64,000 nt of DNA from Falsiroseomonas sp050563535 (lineage in GTDB: Bacteria; Pseudomonadota; Alphaproteobacteria; Acetobacterales; Acetobacteraceae): the NCBI RefSeq assembly GCF_050563535.1, contig NZ_JBNXUO010000014.1, positions 1-64,000 of the forward strand. Direction: 5' to 3'. Position numbers and translations under genes: made by a program. The notes under the pieces are model-generated. The model worked only from the letters and a program-made list of their open reading frames with translations. It searched no databases and was not told the origin of the DNA. Shown here piece by piece: positions 27,575-34,790 of the stretch (position 1 is its first letter; each line of letters begins with the position of its first letter).

Positions 27575-29260
27575 ATGGCACCTGTCGGCACCGGATCCGC
27601 CCCCCCGCCCCGACAGGCCGCGCCGGCCTTCCTCCTGCCCCTGCTGCTGCCCGCTTCCGCCTTCGCCCAGGACGGGCAGCTGTCGAAGGATGCGGGCGGA
27701 CAGCTGCTGGCCGGCGCGGTGGTGGTCGGTGTCATGCTGGTCTTCCTCGTCGGCGCCTGGTTCCTGCTGCGCCGCCTGGCGGCGGAGATGCCGGCGAAAC
27801 TCGACGCGGAAGGCGGCAGCGGCGCCACCCTCGCGGGGCGGCTTCTCGACCTGCCGCTCGGCGTGCCGGAGGGCTCGATCCGCGCGCTGCTCTCGGTCTT
27901 CATCATCGTCTTCGGCTTCCTCATGCTGGCCTTCGCGGGCCCGCTCGGCCTCCGCGCGGGGGAGGCGCTGACCGGCTTCATCGGCGCCGTCATCTCCTTC
28001 TACTTCGCCTCCCGCTCCAACGAGCGTTCGGCCCAGACCGCGGAAGCCGCGAAGCAGGCGGCGGACCAGGCGACCGCGGCGGTGTCGCGGGCGAGCGACG
28101 CGGTGAACAGCGCCGCCGCCGCCGCCACCCAGGCCGGCGCCGCGGCGACCAGCGCGGCGGCCTCGGCCGCGGCCGGCGGCGCCGTGGCCGGCGTCACGCC
28201 CGAACAGCAGGCGCGGCTCGCCCTGCTGCGCGACGCGCAGGGGCGGCTGCAATCGCTTCGTTCCCTCATCGCGGTGGCGGGCAGCCTCGGCGTCGGGACC
28301 GGCGCCGTGGCCGGCGCCGACCGCGCGCTGGAACGCGTGGACGGGCTGCTCGCGCGCATCGCCCCCGTGCTCGGCGGGCAGGCCAATGCCGAAACAATGG
28401 GGCGGCTGGCCGAAGAGGCCGGCACCGCGATCCGCGACCTCGGCGCGCTCGGCCCGGTGGGGACGGCGGTGGCGGATGCGATGGCCACCATCGGTCGCGT
28501 CGCGGCCGGCAGCGCGCCCATCGCCGGCGCGCTCGGCGGGCTGTTCGGCGGCGGCGCGGTGGCGGGGCCCGCGGGGCTGGTCGCCGCGGTCGTGGTGGGC
28601 GGCCTGCAACTGGTGAAGGAGAAGGAGAGGTTCGACCGCTGGAAGGCGGCGATGCTCGATACGCCGCTCGACCTCGGCCTGCTGCCGCCGGTGATGGAAT
28701 CCGGCCTCGCCGCCGCCGCGCTGCTGCGCGCGCCGCTGCTGGCCGGGCGGCTTGCGCCGGGCGGCACGGTGGAGCCCGCGCTCGCACTCGGCGTATGGGA
28801 CGTCGCGGGGGCGCCGGCCGGGCAGGTGCCCGCCCCCGCGCGCGACGTCGCGGCCCGCATCCTGGCCGGCGCGGAGGGCGAGGGCGCGGCCGCGCTGCGC
28901 GCCGCCTTCGCGGGGAATGCGGAGGCGCTGGCCGACGCCATCGAGGACCTGCGCGCCGCGATGACCGGCGCGGCCGCGCTGCACGGCCTCGGCCTGCCCG
29001 GCATCACCGTGGCCGGCGTGCAGGTCTCCACCCCGGCGCTGGCCGGGGCCGTGCGCGCCGCGCGGCAGGACAGCCGCGTCGCGGCCGAGCTGGAGCGGAT
29101 GGTCTACCTCGTCGAGGCGCTGGGCAAGGCGGACCCGGCGATGCTGGCGGAGATCACGGCGCGGATCGCCGCGTCGGATTTCCTGCAGGCCGCGGAAGCG
29201 GAAGCGGCGGGGAAGGCGCGGGAGGCGGACCAGGCCTCCACGCCCGGCGAGGGGGGCTGA
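27575..29260 (+). CDS. Membrane protein with Ala-rich coiled coil, first gene of a three-gene operon
   Basis: 561 residues, no family recognised. An N-terminal signal or first helix (about 16-31, ending PASAFAQ) is followed by membrane helices at about 45-66, 103-127 and 133-147, and an Ala/Gln/Ser-rich amphipathic stretch (about 150-205) like a coiled coil. Next comes a glycine-rich hydrophobic segment at about 312-345 (GALGGLFGGGAVAGPAGLVA) that could insert in a membrane, then a helical soluble C-terminal part. It begins with a strong ribosome site. The next gene starts 3 bp after its stop. The helix pattern plus downstream transglycosylase suggests a channel, holin-like or scaffold role; this is inference. 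Confidence 0.7.
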   Translation: MAPVGTGSAPPPRQAAPAFLLPLLLPASAFAQDGQLSKDAGGQLLAGAVVVGVMLVFLVGAWFLLRRLAAEMPAKLDAEGGSGATLAGRLLDLPLGVPEGSIRALLSVFIIVFGFLMLAFAGPLGLRAGEALTGFIGAVISFYFASRSNERSAQTAEAAKQAADQATAAVSRASDAVNSAAAAATQAGAAATSAAASAAAGGAVAGVTPEQQARLALLRDAQGRLQSLRSLIAVAGSLGVGTGAVAGADRALERVDGLLARIAPVLGGQANAETMGRLAEEAGTAIRDLGALGPVGTAVADAMATIGRVAAGSAPIAGALGGLFGGGAVAGPAGLVAAVVVGGLQLVKEKERFDRWKAAMLDTPLDLGLLPPVMESGLAAAALLRAPLLAGRLAPGGTVEPALALGVWDVAGAPAGQVPAPARDVAARILAGAEGEGAAALRAAFAGNAEALADAIEDLRAAMTGAAALHGLGLPGITVAGVQVSTPALAGAVRAARQDSRVAAELERMVYLVEALGKADPAMLAEITARIAASDFLQAAEAEAAGKAREADQASTPGEGG

Positions 29261-29263
29261 GCG

Positions 29264-29941
29264 ATGCGGCGCGCGCTGCTGCTGCTTCCCTTGCTGATGG
29301 CCTTGCTGATGGCCGCCTGCGACACCCCCGCGCGTGAGGCGGTCCGGCTGGCCGGCGAGGTCCGGCGCATGCCGCCCGGCACCAGCACCGCCATGGCCGA
29401 TCTCCCCTTCGCCTGCGAGGCGCGGGACCGCAGCTGCGTCACGCTCTGGCTGCATCGCGGCGCCGCCTGCGCCGAACTCGCCGAAGCCCCCGTCACGCCG
29501 GAGGCGATGCGGCCGGAGCGGCGGGACTGCGCGGTGGCCGCCCTGCGCCGCGCCGGGGCGCTGATGCCCGCCGACGCCACCGCGGACGAGCGGCAGGAAG
29601 CCGCGATCCGCCTGGCCGATGCGCTGGAACGCCGGCGCGACCGCGCGAGCGGCGAGGCCCGCCGCGCCGACAACGAGGCCATCCTCGCCGCCGTCGCGCC
29701 GCTGCGCGCGCCCCCGGCGGGCGCGGCGCCCTATGCCGACCACTACGCCGCCGGCGTCGCGCTGAACCGCGTGCAGGCCGGCGACCTGCCGGAGGAGGCG
29801 CGCTGCGCGGCACTGGCCGAGGCGCGCGCCGGGGCGGCGCGGGCGACGGAAGTGGCCGGCCTGCCGCCCCTCGGCGACCGCATCGCGCAGCGCCGCGCGG
29901 CGGTCGCCGCCCAGCTCTCCCTCAGCCCGAGGTGCGCGTGA
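29264..29941 (+). CDS. Hypothetical lipoprotein, second gene of the operon
   Basis: 225 residues. Lipoprotein signal LLLLPLLMALLMAACDTP with the lipidated cysteine near residue 19. The mature part is helical and charged with several cysteines (FACEARDRSCV, GAACAELAE, RRDCAV, EEARCAAL, SPRCA), enough for disulphides in the periplasm. No family recognised. Start follows the membrane-protein stop by 3 bp, and its stop overlaps the ATG of the next gene (TGATG), so the three are almost certainly co-translated. Confidence 0.72.
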   Translation: MRRALLLLPLLMALLMAACDTPAREAVRLAGEVRRMPPGTSTAMADLPFACEARDRSCVTLWLHRGAACAELAEAPVTPEAMRPERRDCAVAALRRAGALMPADATADERQEAAIRLADALERRRDRASGEARRADNEAILAAVAPLRAPPAGAAPYADHYAAGVALNRVQAGDLPEEARCAALAEARAGAARATEVAGLPPLGDRIAQRRAAVAAQLSLSPRCA

Positions 29942-30909
29942 TGTCCGATGTCCTGGCCCCCGCCGCCCCGGCGCTGACGCGCAGCTGGTGGTTCACCCAG
30001 CCGATGATGCGCGGGGAGGAGGTCTGGCTCGCCCAGCGCCTGCTGAACGAACGCGCGGGCGCCGGCCTGAAGCCGGACGGGCTGTTCGGCGCCGCGACGC
30101 GCGACGCGGTGAAGGCCTTCCAGCGGCGCCGCGGCCTGGTGGAGGACGGCGTGCTCGGCCCCGTCACCTGGGCGGCGCTGTCGGGGGAGGCGCGGCCGGC
30201 TGCGGCGCTGCGCACCGGCATCGAGTCCGTGCTGGACGCCGCCGCCCTCGCCGCGCTGACGCGCCCGCACAGCCGCTATCCCGACGGTATCCCCTGGCGG
30301 CTGACGCGCGACGGGATCGAGCTGGGCGGCGCGCCGCTTGCCGCGACGGAGGCGGAGGCGGCGGTCGCGCGCCGCGTCCTCGCGCAGTATGCCGATGCCA
30401 TCGTCACCGCCTCCGCCCGCTTCCCCGTGCCAGCGGAGCTGGTGGTGGCGACGATCTGCACCGAAAGCTCCGGCAACCCGCGCGCCAGGCGCTTCGAGCC
30501 GGGCTGCGACCTGGACGACCCCAGCCGCACGCCGCGGCGCGTCAGCGTCGGCCTGATGCAGACCCTGCTCTCCACCGCGCGAGAGGCGCTGTGCGACGAG
30601 GGCGTGACACTGGCGGCGCTGGAGAATCCCAGCACCTCGATCCGCGCCGGCATGGCCTATATGTGGAAGCAGGCCGGCAACACGCGCTTCGACCCGCCGC
30701 TGGTGGCCTGCGCCTACAATGCCGGGTCGGTCCGCTACGAGGGCTCGGCCGCGAACCACTGGCGGATGTGCCAGTATCCCATCGGCACGTCGAAGCATGC
30801 CGACCGCTTCTGCCGCTTCTTCGGCGCCGCGATGGCGGCGGTGCGCGCCACCGGCGCCGGGACGGCCGTGCCGGCCCCGGGTACCAGTTTCGTCGGCCTG
30901 CTGGGCTGA
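29941..30909 (+). CDS. Peptidoglycan-binding, SLT-type lytic transglycosylase without signal peptide
   Basis: 322 residues. PG_binding_1 domain at about 23-80 (VWLAQRLLNERAGAGLKPDG, FGAATRDAVKAFQRRRGLVE). A lysozyme-like SLT domain follows at about 150-300 with catalytic E175 in VATICTESSGNP, the GLMQT motif at 204-208 and CAYNAGS at 257-263. Expected to cleave the glycan strand of peptidoglycan. There is no signal peptide or lipobox, unlike housekeeping Mlt/Slt enzymes, so export must rely on another route; phage endolysins have this property. Start/stop overlap with the lipoprotein gene. Confidence 0.85.
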   Translation: MSDVLAPAAPALTRSWWFTQPMMRGEEVWLAQRLLNERAGAGLKPDGLFGAATRDAVKAFQRRRGLVEDGVLGPVTWAALSGEARPAAALRTGIESVLDAAALAALTRPHSRYPDGIPWRLTRDGIELGGAPLAATEAEAAVARRVLAQYADAIVTASARFPVPAELVVATICTESSGNPRARRFEPGCDLDDPSRTPRRVSVGLMQTLLSTAREALCDEGVTLAALENPSTSIRAGMAYMWKQAGNTRFDPPLVACAYNAGSVRYEGSAANHWRMCQYPIGTSKHADRFCRFFGAAMAAVRATGAGTAVPAPGTSFVGLLG

Positions 30910-30953
30910 AGCGCCTGGTGGATGGGGCCTGAGGGTGCGACGATGGCCGGGTG

Positions 30954-30983
30954 GTCATGCGCGTGGGACGGCGCGCGCATGAC
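30954..30983. repeat. Perfect 10-bp inverted repeat ahead of the GNAT gene
   Basis: Arms gtcatgcgcg (30954-30963) and cgcgcatgac (30974-30983), 10-bp spacer. It ends 23 bp before the ATG at 31007. It could be an operator or the 3' hairpin of the transglycosylase operon (stop at 30909); no T-run follows. Confidence 0.6.
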
Positions 30984-31006
30984 GTCGTTCGTGCAGGATG
31001 CGCCCC

Positions 31007-31432
31007 ATGTCCGGATTCACCCTGCGACCCGCGACGCGGGCCGACTTGCCGCGAATCCATGAGGTGCGGCACGGGACGGCGGAGAATCGCCTGACCGATC
31101 CGTCGCTGGTCACGGATGCGGAAATCGCCTGGTATCTCGACTCCGCGATCTTCCTCGTTTCCGAGGACGACGGGGGGGTGCAGGGATTCACCTGCGCCGA
31201 TCACCTGACCGGCTATGTCTGGGCCTTGTTCGTCATCGATGGCGCGCAGGGGCGGGGGCACGGCACCGCCCTGCTGGCCGCCGCGATGGACCTGCTGAGG
31301 AAGCAGGGGCATCGGCAGGCGTTCCTGTCGACGGATGGCGCTACGAAGGCGGCGGCCTTCTATCGCGCGAAGGGCTGGCACCCGACCGGGATCAACATGA
31401 AGGGCGAGACGGTCTTCAGGTACTGGCTGTAG
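31007..31432 (+). CDS. GNAT family N-acetyltransferase
   Basis: 141 residues. FTLRPATRADLPRIHEVRHG at the N terminus, acetyl-CoA loop FVIDGAQGRGHGTALLAAAM, and the C-terminal AAFYRAKGWHPTG element define a complete GNAT domain. Substrate unknown. The ATG at 31007 is preferred over the in-frame ATG at 30998 because AGGA lies at proper spacing upstream of it. It converges with the ferredoxin reductase gene (18-bp gap). Confidence 0.87.
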   Translation: MSGFTLRPATRADLPRIHEVRHGTAENRLTDPSLVTDAEIAWYLDSAIFLVSEDDGGVQGFTCADHLTGYVWALFVIDGAQGRGHGTALLAAAMDLLRKQGHRQAFLSTDGATKAAAFYRAKGWHPTGINMKGETVFRYWL

Positions 31433-31450
31433 GCCCGCACCCCGCCCGCA

Positions 31451-32470
31451 TCACCCCGCCACGGGCACGCCCTTGCTCGTCGAATACTCGAAATGCAGCG
31501 CCTCGCCCGGGAAGACGCGGGGGTGGATGGCGTGGGCGGCCATCGCGGCTTCGCTGAAGCCCTGCAGGATCAGCTTCAGCTTGCCCGGATAGGTCGCGAT
31601 GTCGCCGATCGCGTGGATGCCGGGGATGTTCGTCTCGCAGGTCGCGGGCGCCACCTGCACATGGCTGCGCTCCAGCCCCAGCCCCCATTCGGCGATCGGG
31701 CCGAGTTCCATCGACAGGCCGTAGAAGGGCAGCAGGTTGTCGGCAGGCACCACCCGCGTCTCCCCCTTCAGGGTGGAGAGGACGACGCCGGTGAGCTGTC
31801 CGCCCGCGCCCTCCAGCCCGTGCAGCTGGTAGGGGATCGCCATCTCCACCTCGCCGCGTTCGGCCGCGGCCTTCAGCTGGGCCGCGCTTTCGGGCGCGCA
31901 GCGGAACTTGTCGCGCCGGTGCACAACCGTGACCTTCGCCGCGATCTGCTTGAGGCTCAGCGCCCAGTCCACCGCGCTGTCGCCGCCGCCGGCGATGACC
32001 ACGCGCCGGCCGCGGAAATCCTCCCTCCGCGCGACGAGGTAGCGCACCGCGCCGGTCGCCTCGTAGGCGGCAAGCCCTTCCAGCGGCGGGCGGTTCGGGC
32101 CGAAGGCGCCGGCGCCGGCCGCCAGGATCACCGCCTTGCAGCGGATGGTGTCGCCCTCGCTCGTGCCGAGCTCGAAGCCGCCGCGGGCCTGCGCCAGGTG
32201 TTCCACGCGGCGGCCGAGCATCATCAGCGGCGTGAAGGGCGCGGCCTGCTTCTCCAGCGCGGCGACGAGGTCGGCGCCCGCGATCTCGGGATGGGCGGGG
32301 ATGTCGAAGATCGGCTTCTCCGGATACAGCGCGCTGCACTGCCCGCCGATCTCGGACAGCGCATCGACCACCACCGTCTTCATCCGCAGCATGCCGCATT
32401 CGAAGACGGCGAAGAGCCCCACGGGCCCTGCGCCGATGATCGCCACATCGGTCTCGACCACAGCCGCCAT
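31451..32470 (-). CDS. Ferredoxin/flavodoxin-NADP+ reductase, thioredoxin-reductase-like type
   Basis: 339 residues. FAD motif VAIIGAGPVGLFAVFECGML, the GGQCSALYPEKPIFDIPAHP segment typical of the bacterial type-2 ferredoxin reductases (YumC-like), a second nucleotide motif VVIAGGGDSAVDWALSL, and the C-terminal IHAIGDIATYPGKLKLILQG. The CxxC redox pair of true thioredoxin reductases is absent; only one cysteine sits in GGQCS. Likely role is electron exchange between NADPH and ferredoxin. ATG at 32470. Confidence 0.88.
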   Translation of the reverse strand: MAAVVETDVAIIGAGPVGLFAVFECGMLRMKTVVVDALSEIGGQCSALYPEKPIFDIPAHPEIAGADLVAALEKQAAPFTPLMMLGRRVEHLAQARGGFELGTSEGDTIRCKAVILAAGAGAFGPNRPPLEGLAAYEATGAVRYLVARREDFRGRRVVIAGGGDSAVDWALSLKQIAAKVTVVHRRDKFRCAPESAAQLKAAAERGEVEMAIPYQLHGLEGAGGQLTGVVLSTLKGETRVVPADNLLPFYGLSMELGPIAEWGLGLERSHVQVAPATCETNIPGIHAIGDIATYPGKLKLILQGFSEAAMAAHAIHPRVFPGEALHFEYSTSKGVPVAG

Positions 32471-32615
32471 CGCGCATCCGCCCCCGGGGAAAAAGCCGCC
32501 TCCCTTAGACGATGGCCGGCGCGGGATCAAACTGCGAACGTGCGGCTTGTGCCGGCGGCGGCCGCGGGGGCAGATTGCGCCGCCCCGCCCGACCGGACCC
32601 GCGACCGAAGCCCCG

Positions 32616-33074
32616 ATGGACAACCCCGTCACCCTCCTCCTGCCCGATGCCGGGGCGACCGCCGCGCTGGCCGCGCGGGTGGCGGCGCGCGCGCGGGCGG
32701 GCGATGCGGTGCTGCTGGAAGGCCCGCTCGGCGCCGGGAAAAGCTTCTTCGCCCGCGCCTTCCTGCGCGCCGCCGCCGGCGACCCGGCGCTGGAAGTGCC
32801 ATCCCCCACCTTCACCCTCGTGCAGGGCTACGACCTGCCTTCCGGCCCGGCGCACCATTTCGACCTCTGGCGGCTCGACGGCCCCGCGGCGCTGGCCGAA
32901 CTCGGCTGGGAGGAGGCGCGGGAGGGGATCGTGCTGGTGGAATGGCCCGACCGGCTCGGCCATCTGCGCCCGGCCGATGCGCTGACCGTCGCCCTCGCCC
33001 CCGGCGGGGCGGAGGAAGCGCGGCGGGCGACGCTGTCCGGCTGGCCCGCGCGGCTTGCGGCGGTGCTGGCATGA
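32616..33074 (+). CDS. tsaE: tRNA threonylcarbamoyladenosine biosynthesis ATPase TsaE
   Basis: 152 residues. P-loop LLEGPLGAGKSFFARAFLRA at about 34-53, then EVPSPTFTLVQGYD and HHFDLWRL with the Walker-B-like residues, and VLVEWPDRL. TsaE supplies ATP hydrolysis to the TsaBD complex that makes t6A37 in ANN-decoding tRNAs. First gene of a run of coupled genes: its TGA overlaps the ATG of amgK. Confidence 0.94.
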   Translation: MDNPVTLLLPDAGATAALAARVAARARAGDAVLLEGPLGAGKSFFARAFLRAAAGDPALEVPSPTFTLVQGYDLPSGPAHHFDLWRLDGPAALAELGWEEAREGIVLVEWPDRLGHLRPADALTVALAPGGAEEARRATLSGWPARLAAVLA

Positions 33075-34063
33075 GGGCGTCCGCGACCGACTTCCTGGCG
33101 GCGCAGGGCTGGGCCGCCGCGCGGGTGGAGCCGCTGCCGGCCGATGCCTCCTTCCGGCGCTACGCCCGGCTGCATGGCGGGCCGCGCCCGGCGCTGCTGA
33201 TGGACGCACCCCCCCCGCAGGAGGATGTGCGCCCCTTCCTGCATGTCGCCGCGCACCTGTCCAGCATCGGGCTTTCCGCGCCCGAGGTGTTCGCCGCGGA
33301 TGCGGCGGCGGGCTTCGTCCTGCTCGAGGATCTCGGCGCCCGCACCGTCGCGCAGGCGCTCGATGTCGGGGAGGACCCGCTTCCCCACTACCTCGCCGCC
33401 GCCCATGTGCTGGCCGCCCTGCACGAGGCGCCGCCGCCCGGCGGCCTGCCCCGATGGGACGCGGCGCGCATGGCGGAGACGGCGGGCGCGACCTTCCTGG
33501 ACTGGTGGTGGCCCGAGGCCTTCGGCGCGCCGCCCGCCGCCGCCGTCGCCCGGTCCTTCCGCGCGGCGATGGACGCCATGCTCGCCCCCTTCGCCGCGCA
33601 GGGCTTCGTCCATCGCGACTTCTTCCCGGCCAACCTGATGCCGCTGCCCGGCCGCGCGCCGCCGCGCGGGGTCGGCATCCTGGACTTCCAGGACGCGGCG
33701 CTCGGCCATCCCGCCTACGACCTCGTCTCGCTGGTCGAGGATGCGCGGCGCGACGTGGCCCCCGCGGTCCGGGACGCCGCCGTCGCGCATTACCTCGCGC
33801 ATCGCCCGGGGCTGGACGCGGCGGCCTTCCGCGCCGCGATGGCGGCGATGGCGGCGCAGCGCCACCTGCGCGTCGCCGCGCTGTGGACGCGGCTGGCGCG
33901 GCGCGACGGGAAGCCGGGCTACCTGCGCCACGGCCCGCGCTGCTGGGCGCTGCTCGACGCCGCGCTCGGCCATCCCGCCGCGGCGCCGCTGCGCGCCTTC
34001 CTCGATGCGCATGTGCCGCCCGCCATGCGATGCAACCCCGCCAGCCTCCGGGAGACGGCATGA
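33071..34063 (+). CDS. amgK: Anomeric N-acetylmuramate/N-acetylglucosamine kinase
   Basis: 330 residues, aminoglycoside-phosphotransferase fold. ADASFRRYARLHG near the N terminus, FVLLEDLGARTVAQAL, catalytic loop FVHRDFFPANLM and GILDFQDAALGHPAYDLVSL with the metal-binding Asp. Together with MurU, which follows with ATGA overlap, AmgK forms the alternative MurNAc recycling route that feeds UDP-MurNAc directly and lowers fosfomycin sensitivity in Pseudomonas and alphaproteobacteria. The pairing supports the assignment more strongly than the kinase motifs alone. Confidence 0.88.
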   Translation: MRASATDFLAAQGWAAARVEPLPADASFRRYARLHGGPRPALLMDAPPPQEDVRPFLHVAAHLSSIGLSAPEVFAADAAAGFVLLEDLGARTVAQALDVGEDPLPHYLAAAHVLAALHEAPPPGGLPRWDAARMAETAGATFLDWWWPEAFGAPPAAAVARSFRAAMDAMLAPFAAQGFVHRDFFPANLMPLPGRAPPRGVGILDFQDAALGHPAYDLVSLVEDARRDVAPAVRDAAVAHYLAHRPGLDAAAFRAAMAAMAAQRHLRVAALWTRLARRDGKPGYLRHGPRCWALLDAALGHPAAAPLRAFLDAHVPPAMRCNPASLRETA

Positions 34064-34785
34064 TCGTGCTGACCCATGCCATGGTGCTCGCCGCCGGTCT
34101 CGGCACGCGGATGCGGCCGCTGACGGACGACCGGCCGAAGCCGCTGCTGGACCTCGCCGGCAGCAGCCTGCTGCACCACGCGCTGGACCGGCTGCGCGAC
34201 GCCGGGATCGGCGACGTCGTGGTCAACGCGCACTGGCATCCCGACCAGGTCGCCGCCGCCGTCGCCGCGCATGACCTCCCCGCCACCGTGCTGCGGGAGG
34301 AGGTGCTGCTGGAGACGGGCGGCGGCGTCGCCGCCGCGCTGCCGCATCTCGGCGACGGGCCCTTCGCCGTGGTCAACGGCGATGCCTTCTGGCTCGACGG
34401 CCCGACGGGGGCGCTGCGGCGCATGGCCGCCGCCTTCGACCCGGACCGGATGGACGCGCTGCTGCTGCTGGTGCGGACCAGCCAGGTGGATGGCGAGGTC
34501 GGGCGCGGGGACTTCCTGCTGGACCCGCTCGGCCGCGCGCGGCGCCCGAAGGAAAGAGAGATCGCGCCCTACCTGTTCGGCGGCGTGCAGATCCTCTCCC
34601 CCGCGCTGTTCGCCGATGCGCCGGCGGGGCCCTTCAGCCTCAACCGCGTCTATGACCGCGCGATCGAGGCGGGGCGGCTCTACGGCCTGGTGCATGACGG
34701 CGCCTGGTTCCACCTCTCCACCCCGCGCGACCTCGACCGGGCGGAGACGATGCTGCGCGCGGGCATGCTGACGGTGCTGTTCTGA
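34060..34785 (+). CDS. murU: MurNAc-1-phosphate uridylyltransferase
   Basis: 241 residues. Nucleotidyltransferase signature MVLAAGLGTRMRPLTDDRPK then PLLDLAGSSLL, VVNAHWHPDQV, ETGGGVAAALPHLG and the metal site VVNGDAFWLDG. MurU makes UDP-MurNAc from MurNAc-alpha-1-P, the AmgK product. ATGA overlap with amgK; addB begins 5 bp after its stop, so all five genes from tsaE to addA form one transcription unit. Confidence 0.9.
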   Translation: MIVLTHAMVLAAGLGTRMRPLTDDRPKPLLDLAGSSLLHHALDRLRDAGIGDVVVNAHWHPDQVAAAVAAHDLPATVLREEVLLETGGGVAAALPHLGDGPFAVVNGDAFWLDGPTGALRRMAAAFDPDRMDALLLLVRTSQVDGEVGRGDFLLDPLGRARRPKEREIAPYLFGGVQILSPALFADAPAGPFSLNRVYDRAIEAGRLYGLVHDGAWFHLSTPRDLDRAETMLRAGMLTVLF

Positions 34786-34790
34786 GCGCC

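Noticed and set aside
27575..30909. Prophage remnant
   Set aside because: No integrase, terminase, portal, capsid or tail gene was found; the transglycosylase operon stands alone among chromosomal genes.
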